Assembly (NCBI GenBank): GCA_050633465.1
Contig: JBOEGO010000022.1
Location: 1-64,000, forward strand
Direction of reading: 5' to 3'
Source: UBA3069 sp050633465
Lineage (GTDB): Bacteria; Pseudomonadota; Alphaproteobacteria; Rhodobacterales; Rhodobacteraceae
Length of the DNA stretch: 64,000 nucleotides
The notes beneath the pieces are model-generated. The model was not told the origin of the DNA. It searched no databases and worked only from the letters and a program-made list of their open reading frames with translations. Made by a program: the position numbers and the translations under genes. Positions within the stretch are counted from its first letter, which is position 1. Each line of letters opens with the position of its first letter. Shown here one piece after another: positions 49,994 to 57,423 of this stretch.

Positions 49994-50452
49994 TCAAATC
50001 CAACGCCGCGTTTTCTCGCAATAGCGTGCAAAATCAGCGCGAAACTTGCGTCTTAACCGGTTTTCCTCGGGGATCACGAAACGTCGTTCTACAATCCACA
50101 GGAAAATCGGAACAAGAGGCAGGGACAAAACCGCATCCATCCGCAGGATCAACCCTGCCAGAATCAGCATATCCCCCAGATAAATCGGGTTTCGCGTGCG
50201 TTTGAATATGCCCGTTTGCACCATAAACGCGGCATCGCGGTGCGGAATCACCGTGGTCCGGTGCTTGCGCATCTCGACAAATGCCAGCCCCATCAGGATC
50301 AAACCACCGCCCAGTAAAATACCACCCAGAAAATCGGCCCAATAGCCGACGAATGACAAACCCACGGGATAAAACACCGCCTGCGCCCATGCGATCACAA
50401 TCATCACCGCCAGCCAGACGGGGGGAATGTCGATCATCTGTTTCAACGTCAT
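49994..50452 (-). CDS. Isoprenylcysteine-methyltransferase-like membrane protein
   Basis: 152-residue integral membrane protein with four hydrophobic segments and the ICMT/PEMT-type motif KRTRNPIYLGD followed by EENRLRRKFRADFARYC. Proteins of this shape methylate diverse small molecules or lipids; in bacteria most are uncharacterised. Stands alone, downstream of an MBL-fold gene on the same strand. The ATG at 50450-50452 opens MTLKQMIDIPP. Confidence 0.84.
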   Translation of the reverse strand: MTLKQMIDIPPVWLAVMIVIAWAQAVFYPVGLSFVGYWADFLGGILLGGGLILMGLAFVEMRKHRTTVIPHRDAAFMVQTGIFKRTRNPIYLGDMLILAGLILRMDAVLSLPLVPIFLWIVERRFVIPEENRLRRKFRADFARYCEKTRRWI

Positions 50453-50556
50453 CTATCACACCCCGTGCATTGCGATACGCCCAACATAAACCAAGGCCCC
50501 CTGCCTATGCGCAAGGGGCCAAAGTCACAAAGGGTCACGCTGTCGCGGTCTGCGCC

Positions 50557-51504
50557 CTATTCAAATTCCATCTCCTCGAACACGCGGCCCGCATTCTTGG
50601 TCGCCAACTCCTCGAATGTGTCCAGATGCGCCCAACCGGATTGATCGACGTAAAACGCCGCCGCCAGATCGCCACCCTCGTCCAGATGCGCGCCCACCTT
50701 GGCCCGCAGATCGCGCAAATACCCCACCGTGCCAGATGTCACCGTGCCCATATTGGTCGGATGGCCATGACCGGGAATGACGTAGGCCGCGCCCAGTGCC
50801 GTGAACGGCCCCTCGAATGTTTCAATCCAGCAGGATGTGCAGGTATCGGCAAAAATCGGCGGCATCCGCTCGTGAAACGCAATATCCCCCGCGATCACGA
50901 TATTCCACTGCGGTATCCAGACCTGCGTATCACCCGGCCCATGCGCCGACCCAAGGTGCAGCACCTCGAATGTCACCCCGCCCATTTCAACGACCTTCTT
51001 GTCGCTGAATGTTTCGTCCGGTGCCACAATGCGCGTGCCCGCCGCCTTGTCGCGGTTATAGCGCTCCATCCCCATCAAAATCTGGTCGCCATGCGCAGCC
51101 ACCTCGGCGGCGGCCTCCTCGTGCATCAGAACGGGCACCCCCTGATCGCGCCAGTAGGAATTGCCCAAAACCGCATGGCCCTGCCCGTTTTCGCTGATCA
51201 CCAACTTGACGGGCTGATCCGTCACCGCCCTGATTTCATCATGTAACGCCGCCGCCAGCCGCGCCGATGCGCCGCCATTCACCACCAACACACCATCCCC
51301 CGTGACCACAAACGACAGGTTGTTGTTATGCCCCGAATTTTCATAGGTCGGCGGCGCGGTCGCCCCGATCGCCGTGTAAACATGCGGGATAAATTCATAA
51401 GGTTTCGCATACAATTCCGATTGCGGATATTGGTCGGCAATATCCTCGCTGGCGATTACAGGCGCGGCCAGCATCATGGCCATGGCAATATATCGGGCAA
51501 ACAT
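50557..51504 (-). CDS. Exported MBL-fold protein with eroded metal site
   Basis: 315-residue protein with a signal peptide (about 19 residues) and a metallo-beta-lactamase fold similar to SoxH-type zinc hydrolases. The usual H-x-H-x-D-H motif is replaced by ENGQGH (105-110), leaving only the last His. Downstream ligand-type residues remain: SAHGPGD (H188), AGDIAF (D207), PGHGHPT (H246). Catalysis by a normal dizinc site is therefore doubtful. GAGGAGAGAGCCG precedes the ATG. It is divergent from the SDR gene. Confidence 0.8.
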   Translation of the reverse strand: MFARYIAMAMMLAAPVIASEDIADQYPQSELYAKPYEFIPHVYTAIGATAPPTYENSGHNNNLSFVVTGDGVLVVNGGASARLAAALHDEIRAVTDQPVKLVISENGQGHAVLGNSYWRDQGVPVLMHEEAAAEVAAHGDQILMGMERYNRDKAAGTRIVAPDETFSDKKVVEMGGVTFEVLHLGSAHGPGDTQVWIPQWNIVIAGDIAFHERMPPIFADTCTSCWIETFEGPFTALGAAYVIPGHGHPTNMGTVTSGTVGYLRDLRAKVGAHLDEGGDLAAAFYVDQSGWAHLDTFEELATKNAGRVFEEMEFE

Positions 51505-51577
51505 CGGCTCTCTCCTCCAGAAAACTCTGCACCAGAAATCGCATTCATAAACATGAATGTCAAACCCGCCCCGTCCC

Positions 51578-51597
51578 TTCATTGTTCTACAAATACC
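51578..51597 (-). repeat. Dispersed GGTATTT/GAACAATGAA element, copy 5
   Basis: Minus strand GGTATTT, GTA, GAACAATGAA, in the divergent region between the MBL-fold gene and the SDR gene. The only copy not downstream of a stop codon on its strand. Confidence 0.55.
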
Positions 51598-51696
51598 TCA
51601 GTCACACCATCCGCCACGCGGAACACCCTTCCGCAACCCCTTGCACCCGCCCCCCCCCAGACTAAACTGCCCCCAATCAGTAACGGAGGAATAACA

Positions 51697-52449
51697 ATGC
51701 AACTCACAGGGAAACACGCGCTGGTCACCGGCGGCGGCACCGGAATCGGGCTGGCCATCGCCCGCGCACTGGTCGCCCAAGGCGCCGAAGTCACAATCAC
51801 AGGCCGCCGCCTGAACGTGCTACAAGACGTGGCAGAAAAGGGAATGCACCCCGCCGCAATGGATGTCACCGACGAATCCCAAGTGGTCAATGTGATCAAG
51901 GACGCCGTGGAAAAACGCGGCCCCATCCAGATCTGCGTCGCCAACGCAGGCATCGCCGAGGGGCGCAAACTGCACAAAACCGACAGCGCCTTCTGGCGTA
52001 GGATCATGGCCACCAACCTTGACGGCTGCTTCTATACCGTGCGCGAATCCCTGAACTCGATGCTGGATACCGATTGGGGCCGCGTCATCGCGATTTCATC
52101 CATCGCAGGGGTGCGCGGCGCACCGGGCGCAGGCGCCTATGCCGCGTCAAAACACGGGGTGATCGGCATGATCCGCAGCTTTGCCGAGGACTTCATGGGC
52201 GGGCCTTACACCTTTAATTCGATCTGCCCGGGCTATGTCGACACCCCCATTGTCACCCGCAACACCGATTCCATCGCGCAGCGGGCCAATATTTCCGCCG
52301 ATGATGCGCGTCAGATGATGGTCGACATGAACCGCCACAAACGCCTGATCACCGCCGAGGAAGTCGCCGCCGCCGCCGTCTGGCTGTGCAATCCGGTCTG
52401 TCAAAGCGTAAACGGCACCGAAATCAAAATCGCGGGCGGTCAGGTCTGA
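51697..52449 (+). CDS. Short-chain dehydrogenase/reductase
   Basis: 250-residue SDR. Cofactor motif TGGGTGIGLAIA near the N-terminus (a basic GRR after strand two suggests NADP), catalytic serine in AISSIAG, YAASKHG (Tyr and Lys), and the C-terminal SVNGTEIKIAGGQV. Substrate unknown; the family includes hydroxyacyl and polyol dehydrogenases. GGAGGAATAACA before the ATG is an unusually strong ribosome-binding site. The kynureninase gene follows after a hairpin. Confidence 0.9.
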   Translation: MQLTGKHALVTGGGTGIGLAIARALVAQGAEVTITGRRLNVLQDVAEKGMHPAAMDVTDESQVVNVIKDAVEKRGPIQICVANAGIAEGRKLHKTDSAFWRRIMATNLDGCFYTVRESLNSMLDTDWGRVIAISSIAGVRGAPGAGAYAASKHGVIGMIRSFAEDFMGGPYTFNSICPGYVDTPIVTRNTDSIAQRANISADDARQMMVDMNRHKRLITAEEVAAAAVWLCNPVCQSVNGTEIKIAGGQV

Positions 52450-52458
52450 TCCCGCCAC

Positions 52459-52489
52459 GCGCCCCCTTTCGCCGCGTCAAAGGGGGCGC
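52459..52489 (+). terminator. Hairpin between SDR and kynureninase genes
   Basis: GCGCCCCCTTT, loop CGCCGCGTC, AAAGGGGGCGC: perfect 11-bp stem starting 10 nt after the SDR stop and ending 12 nt before the next start. It may terminate or only attenuate, since no separate promoter fits between. Confidence 0.7.
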
Positions 52490-52501
52490 TACACCACTAT
52501 T

Positions 52502-53716
52502 ATGACATCGCACATCACCCCCCATAACACCGCCATAACCCGCCCCCTGTTCGCCCTGCCCGACGGGGTGACCTATCTCGATGGCAACTCGCTTGGCCCC
52601 CTGCCCCATGCCGCAAAATCCCGCGTGGCTGACCGGATGCAGGATGAATGGGGCGCGATGCTGATCACCGCATGGAACCGCGCCGGATGGATGGATGAAC
52701 CCGCCCGCATCTCTGCCCGCATCGCGCGGCTGATCGGGGCCGAACCCGATCATGTGACACTGGGCGATACCCTGTCGCTCAGGCTCTATCAGGCGCTGCA
52801 TGCCGCCCTGTCGCTGGCCCCGCAGGATCGCCGCGAAGTCATCACCGACAGCGGCAATTTCCCCTCTGATCTCTATATGGCGCAGGGCTTGCTCGATACG
52901 CTGAATGCGGGCCATACCCTGCGCGTGGTCGCACCAGAGCAGGTGGAAACCGCCATATCCGATCAAACCGCCGTGCTGATGCTGACGCAGGTCGATTACC
53001 GCACAGGCGCCAAACACGACATGACCGCGCTGACGGCCAAGGCCCACGAAGCGGGCGCGCTGACCGTCTGGGATCTGGCCCATTCCGCAGGGGCCATACC
53101 CGTCGATCTGACCGCCGCACAGGCCGATTTTGCCGTGGGCTGCACCTATAAATTCCTGAATGGCGGGCCGGGCGCGCCCGCATTCCTATACGCCGCGCCA
53201 CGCCACGCGGATCGCGTGCAACCCGCCCTGCGCGGCTGGCTAGGCCATGCGCAACCCTTTGATTTCACGCCAAAATATACACCCGCCGCTGGCATCAACC
53301 GGTTCCGCGTCGGCACGCCGCCCGTGCTGGCCATGGCCGCGCTCGACGCAGCACTCGATGCCTTTGATGATACCGATATGGCCGCGCTGCACAGCGCCGC
53401 CATCACCCTGTCAGAACATCTGATCAACGGCGTGGCCAACCACGCGCCACAGCTAACGCTGGCCTCTCCCACTGATCCGATGCGGCGCGGCGCGCAGGTG
53501 TCGTTTCGCCACCCCGATGCCTATGCCATCTGTCAGGCGCTGATCGCCAATGGCGTGATCGGTGATTTCCGCGCACCGGATATTTTGCGGTTCGGCATCA
53601 CGCCGCTTTATACCACCTGCGATGACATGGATCGCGCCGTGCAAACCCTTGCCGATGTTATGAAAACCCGCGCATGGGACCGCCCCGAATACCACGCCCG
53701 CAATGCCGTGACCTAG
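52502..53716 (+). CDS. kynU: Kynureninase
   Basis: PLP enzyme that splits kynurenine to anthranilate and alanine. 404 residues. Motifs: YLDGNSLGPLP, SGNFPSDLYM, VDYRTGAKHDM, VWDLAHSAGAIPVDL and the PLP lysine K217 in CTYKFLNGGPGAPAF. C-terminal FGITPLYTTCDDMDRAV. No tryptophan dioxygenase or formamidase gene is in the window, so the rest of the kynurenine pathway must be elsewhere. Convergent with the TetR gene. Confidence 0.95.
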   Translation: MTSHITPHNTAITRPLFALPDGVTYLDGNSLGPLPHAAKSRVADRMQDEWGAMLITAWNRAGWMDEPARISARIARLIGAEPDHVTLGDTLSLRLYQALHAALSLAPQDRREVITDSGNFPSDLYMAQGLLDTLNAGHTLRVVAPEQVETAISDQTAVLMLTQVDYRTGAKHDMTALTAKAHEAGALTVWDLAHSAGAIPVDLTAAQADFAVGCTYKFLNGGPGAPAFLYAAPRHADRVQPALRGWLGHAQPFDFTPKYTPAAGINRFRVGTPPVLAMAALDAALDAFDDTDMAALHSAAITLSEHLINGVANHAPQLTLASPTDPMRRGAQVSFRHPDAYAICQALIANGVIGDFRAPDILRFGITPLYTTCDDMDRAVQTLADVMKTRAWDRPEYHARNAVT

Positions 53717-53772
53717 GCCGATCCGGCCCGCCACAGACCCTCAGCCTCTCAGACCCTCAGGCCCGCAGAGCC

Positions 53773-54354
53773 TCAGGCCCGCAGCCCCCGCGCCATCAGC
53801 CGCGCCAAACGCCCCATGCCCGCCTGCAATGCATCCCAGTCGCTGGCCTCTTCCTTGATCCCGTGCAGCGCGGCCATCAACACCTGCGCCACTTCTTCGG
53901 CGGGGCCATCCAATACCACGCGGCCCAGCGCGCCCTGATCGCGCAACCAACCGGCCCAGATGGCCAGCAACTGCGCATCGCCCGCACGGGCCAGTTCGGC
54001 CCCGACACTGTTCTTGCTGTCCATCAGTTCCGGCCCGTGCGGGCTGGTCATCATCGCCTTGAAACCTGGCCCACAAACCGCCTGAAACCCGCCGCAGATC
54101 ACCGCATCCAACGCGCCATCCGCCTGCAATGCCGCCTGCAAATCCGCCGCCGCCTGCGCAAAATACTGCACCACTAGCGAGCGGAATATATCCTCTTTAC
54201 TGCTGAAATGCAGATACAGCGCGGCGCGGCTCATCCCCGCCGCCTTTGCGATTTCGGCCATCGACACACGGCGATACCCATAGGCGGCAAAGCTGCGAAA
54301 CCCCGCATCAATGATCGCCAGCTTCTTGTCATCAAGGGGCTGTAAACTGTTCAT
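53773..54354 (-). CDS. TetR-family transcriptional regulator
   Basis: 193-residue regulator. The N-terminal helix-turn-helix reads IDAGFRSFAAYGYRRVSMAEIAKAAGMSRAALYLHFSSKEDIF; the rest is an all-helical ligand and dimer domain. Divergent from the iorAB-like genes, with two matching operators in the gap, so it probably represses them and itself. The ATG at 54352-54354 leaves operator 1 free of coding sequence; an upstream in-frame ATG at 54381 would lie inside it. Confidence 0.88.
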   Translation of the reverse strand: MNSLQPLDDKKLAIIDAGFRSFAAYGYRRVSMAEIAKAAGMSRAALYLHFSSKEDIFRSLVVQYFAQAAADLQAALQADGALDAVICGGFQAVCGPGFKAMMTSPHGPELMDSKNSVGAELARAGDAQLLAIWAGWLRDQGALGRVVLDGPAEEVAQVLMAALHGIKEEASDWDALQAGMGRLARLMARGLRA

Positions 54355-54364
54355 AAATACGTTC

Positions 54365-54422
54365 TGACAAAATACGCCCATTTTGTCAATTGACAGCCTG
54401 ACACTTTTCGCCCATTTTGTCA
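54365..54422. promoter_or_regulatory. Two tandem TetR-type operators and the iorA promoter
   Basis: Operator 1, 54365-54388: TGACAAAAT, 6 nt, ATTTTGTCA (perfect 9-bp arms). Operator 2, 54399-54422: TGACACTTT, 6 nt, ATTTTGTCA. Both share the right part CGCCCATTTTGTCA and lie 34 bp apart, about three helical turns. A promoter reading right has TTGACA at 54390-54395 and CATTTT at 54413-54418, 17 bp apart. Operator 2 covers its -10 and most of the spacer, and operator 1 lies just upstream of its -35, so binding would repress. Confidence 0.75.
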
Positions 54423-54455
54423 CAAACCGACCCAGCCAGCGCCAGGAGGCACGCA

Positions 54456-54914
54456 ATGACCACCCTTTCGATCAACGGAACCACCCATAACGTGGACCTG
54501 CCCGATGACGTGCCCCTGCTTTGGGTGCTGCGCGACGAATTGAACCTGACGGGCACCAAATTCGGCTGCGGCGTCGCGGCCTGCGGTGCCTGCACCGTGC
54601 AAATCGACGGTCAGGCGGTGCGTTCCTGCCAGATCAGCCTTGGCGATGTCGACGGCGCGGTCACCACCATCGAAGGTCTGGGCACACCCGCTGCCCTGCA
54701 CAGCCTGCAACAGGCCTGGATCGACCATCAGGTGGCGCAATGCGGTTACTGCCAGTCGGGGCAGATCATGCAGGCCGCCGCGCTGCTGGCGCAAAATCCC
54801 CGCCCCACGGACAGCGACATTGATGACGCGATGCAGGGCAACCTGTGCCGCTGCGGCACCTACCCGAAAATCCGCGCCGCGATCCATGACGCCGCTGGCA
54901 AATTGCAAGGCTAA
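54456..54914 (+). CDS. iorA: Molybdenum hydroxylase small subunit, [2Fe-2S] (isoquinoline 1-oxidoreductase alpha type)
   Basis: 152-residue electron-transfer subunit of the xanthine-dehydrogenase superfamily. First cluster ligands C38, C43, C46 and C58 (plant-ferredoxin type); second cluster C96, C99, C131 and C133 (CGYCQSGQ and NLCRCG). The ATG at 54456 follows CAGGAGGCACGCA. It works with the exported Mo-subunit encoded 14 nt downstream; having no signal of its own, it would be carried across by the Tat signal of the partner. Confidence 0.93.
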   Translation: MTTLSINGTTHNVDLPDDVPLLWVLRDELNLTGTKFGCGVAACGACTVQIDGQAVRSCQISLGDVDGAVTTIEGLGTPAALHSLQQAWIDHQVAQCGYCQSGQIMQAAALLAQNPRPTDSDIDDAMQGNLCRCGTYPKIRAAIHDAAGKLQG

Positions 54915-54928
54915 GGAAAGGTAACCCA

Positions 54929-57166
54929 ATGTCCCGTTTAGGAAAAATCACCCGCCGCACCTTTCTTGTCACCGCCACTGCCCTGGCTGGAACCGCCGCA
55001 TTCGGCGTCTATCAGGACAGGCGCACACCCCCCAACCCGCTGATCCCGCATGACGGTGAATCCACGCTCAATTCATGGGTGCTGATCGGTCCGGACGGCA
55101 TCACCATCACCACGCCCCGCGCCGAAATGGGTCAGGGCATCCACACCACCCTCGCCGCCCTCGTGGCCGAGGAACTGGATGTCGATCTGGCCGATATCCG
55201 CACCCAGCACGGCCCCCCCGCACAGGCCTATTTCAACGGCGCGATGATGGCCTCCTCGCTGCCCTTCCGCGAATATGCCAAAACCGGGTTCCAGCACGCG
55301 CTTGGCGACAACCTTGAATTCGTGGGCAAGATGTTTTCGATGCAGGTCACCGGCGGATCGACCTCGACCGTGGATGCGTTCGACCGGATGCGCCTTGCCG
55401 GGGCCACCGCCCGCGAGGCCCTGAAACAGGCCGCCGCCGACCGCACCGGATTGGCCCGCAGCACGTTGAAAACCGCAAAAGGACAGGTGATCCTGCCAAA
55501 TGGCGGCACCATCCCCTATGCCGACCTCGCTGCCGAGGCCGCAGCCCTGCGCCCGCCCCGCGTCACCCTGCGCGACCCCGCGCAATGGAAAATTCTGGGC
55601 CAGTCGCAGCCCCGCGTCGATGTGCCCGCCAAATCCACCGGCACCGCCACATTCGGCATCGACATCCGCCTGCCCGGCATGAAATTCGCCGCCCTGCGCA
55701 TGGTGCCACATATGGGCGGCAGCATGACCGGATTCGACGCCAGCGCCGCGCAAACCATGGCGGGCGTGGAACAGATCATCGACATGGGCGATGGCGTCGC
55801 GGTGATCGCCACAAACACATGGCTGGCGCAGCAGGCGGTTGATGCGATCGACATCACATGGGGCGCGCCCACCGCCCCCGCCACCACCGATGCCGTGTTC
55901 GAAAAAATCAGCCAGGCATTTGACGAAAAACCCAATTCACACCTGCGCAAAGACGGCGAAACCACCATTCCCGATGGTGCCACCGAAATCACCGCCGAAT
56001 ACCGCCTGCCCTATCTGGCCCATGCCACCATGGAACCGCTGAACGCCACCGCCCTGTTTGAAAATGGCAAACTGACGATCTGGGCGGGCAATCAGGGGCC
56101 GGTTTTCCTGCAAAAACATGCGGCTAGGGAACTGGGCATCGACACCGATGATGTCACGGTAAACGTCACCCTGATGGGCGGCGGGTTCGGCCGTCGCGGT
56201 GAATTCGATTACGGCGTTCTGGCCGCGCGTCTGGCTGGCAAGATCCCCGGCACGCCAGTGCAACTGACATGGTCGCGCGAACAGGACATGACCCATGATT
56301 TCTATCGCCCCGGCGCGGTGGCGCGGTTCACCGGCGCGGTTCAAAACGGCAAGGCGGTGCTGGTCGACGGCCATATCGCCGCGCAATCCTGCGCCCGTCA
56401 GGGCATTGGCCGCTGGATGGGCTTTGCCCCCTCCGGTCCCGATAAAATTCTGGTCGAAGGCGCCTATGACCAACCCTATGCGATCCCGAATTACCACATT
56501 TCCGGCTATCTGGCCGACCTGCAAATCCCCGTCGGGTTCTGGCGGTCGGTCGGGGCGTCCTACAACGGGTTCTTTATGGACACCTTCATGGATGAACTGG
56601 CCCATGCCGCAGGCCGCGACCCGCTGGAATTCCGGCTGGAACTGATGGCAGAGGAGGACGCGCGCAGCGCCGAAACCCTGCGCACCCTGCGCGACATGTC
56701 AGGCTGGGACAGCGCCAAACCCGCGAACACAGGCCGCGGCGTTGCCTTTTGTTACAGCTTTGGCACCCCCGTCGCGCAGGTGATCGAGGTCACGGACCAG
56801 AACGGCGAAATCCGCATCACCCGCGCCTATATCGTCGGTGACGTGGGCCGCGCACTGGACCCGGAAATCGTGCGCGCTCAACTGGTCGGCGGCATGGTTT
56901 ACGGGCTGTCGGCGGCAGTCTTTGGCCAGATCACCTTTGATGATGGCATGGTCGAACAACAGAACTTCCCCGATTACGATGCGGTCCGTATGCACAATAT
57001 GCCCGACACAAAGGTGCAAATTCTGGAAAACGGCAGCCGCATTTCGGGCGTCGGTGAACCGGGGACGCCGCCCGCGATGCCCGCATTGGCCAATGCGCTG
57101 TTTGATCTGACCGGCACGCGGGCGCGTCAGCTTCCCTTGATGGATCAATTCAACCTGATGCTGTAA
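54929..57166 (+). CDS. iorB: Molybdenum hydroxylase large subunit, Tat-exported (isoquinoline 1-oxidoreductase beta type)
   Basis: 745-residue molybdopterin-binding subunit. The twin-arginine signal ITRRTFLVTATALAG directs folded export. Family segments: TPRAEMGQGIHTTLAALVAEELD, LPYLAHATMEPLNATA, LMGGGFGRRGEFDY, VGFWRSVGASYNGFFMDTFMDELAHAAGRDP and GVGEPGTPPAMPALANALF with the catalytic-type Glu. Oxidises an aldehyde or N-heterocycle in the periplasm; the substrate cannot be read from sequence. Electron acceptor (a cytochrome subunit in some relatives) is not encoded next door. TetR control is likely. Confidence 0.93.
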   Translation: MSRLGKITRRTFLVTATALAGTAAFGVYQDRRTPPNPLIPHDGESTLNSWVLIGPDGITITTPRAEMGQGIHTTLAALVAEELDVDLADIRTQHGPPAQAYFNGAMMASSLPFREYAKTGFQHALGDNLEFVGKMFSMQVTGGSTSTVDAFDRMRLAGATAREALKQAAADRTGLARSTLKTAKGQVILPNGGTIPYADLAAEAAALRPPRVTLRDPAQWKILGQSQPRVDVPAKSTGTATFGIDIRLPGMKFAALRMVPHMGGSMTGFDASAAQTMAGVEQIIDMGDGVAVIATNTWLAQQAVDAIDITWGAPTAPATTDAVFEKISQAFDEKPNSHLRKDGETTIPDGATEITAEYRLPYLAHATMEPLNATALFENGKLTIWAGNQGPVFLQKHAARELGIDTDDVTVNVTLMGGGFGRRGEFDYGVLAARLAGKIPGTPVQLTWSREQDMTHDFYRPGAVARFTGAVQNGKAVLVDGHIAAQSCARQGIGRWMGFAPSGPDKILVEGAYDQPYAIPNYHISGYLADLQIPVGFWRSVGASYNGFFMDTFMDELAHAAGRDPLEFRLELMAEEDARSAETLRTLRDMSGWDSAKPANTGRGVAFCYSFGTPVAQVIEVTDQNGEIRITRAYIVGDVGRALDPEIVRAQLVGGMVYGLSAAVFGQITFDDGMVEQQNFPDYDAVRMHNMPDTKVQILENGSRISGVGEPGTPPAMPALANALFDLTGTRARQLPLMDQFNLML

Positions 57167-57201
57167 CGCGTCACCAAACCACCACTCACGACCCTATAAA
57201 C

Positions 57202-57236
57202 AAGGGCGCTTGCGGATATTTCCCGCCAGCGCCCTT
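57202..57236 (+). terminator. Terminator of the iorAB-like operon
   Basis: AAGGGCGCT (57202-57210) pairs with AGCGCCCTT (57228-57236), with an inner GCGG/CCGC pair, followed by TGACTTTTT. It lies 36 nt after the stop and is a good intrinsic terminator. Confidence 0.8.
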
Positions 57237-57423
57237 TGACTTTTTCATGCAACCAAAGGTTTTTGGCAGGTCGAATTTACCACGATTACGTCACATTTGC
57301 CGCCAAATCCCGCCTTATCGCAATTGTATCTATATTTGAAACAAATGCGGAAAATCACACAGATCACCCCCGTATTTGCCACGAATAACAGGCCCGCCAA
57401 CAGGGCCGACAAGGGCAAGCAGT
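57237..57423. other. AT-richer leader before the RTX-Hint gene
   Basis: About 190 nt with no gene. It is richer in A and T than its surroundings (for example around 57318-57346, with TATCTATATTTGAAAC) and should contain the promoter of the RTX-Hint gene. No specific -35/-10 pair was convincing. Confidence 0.5.

Noticed and set aside
53753..53784. 16-bp direct repeat (CCTCAGGCCCGCAG twice) at the TetR gene end
   Set aside because: Too short and single; it lies across the stop codon of the TetR gene and is probably chance slippage, with no further copies.
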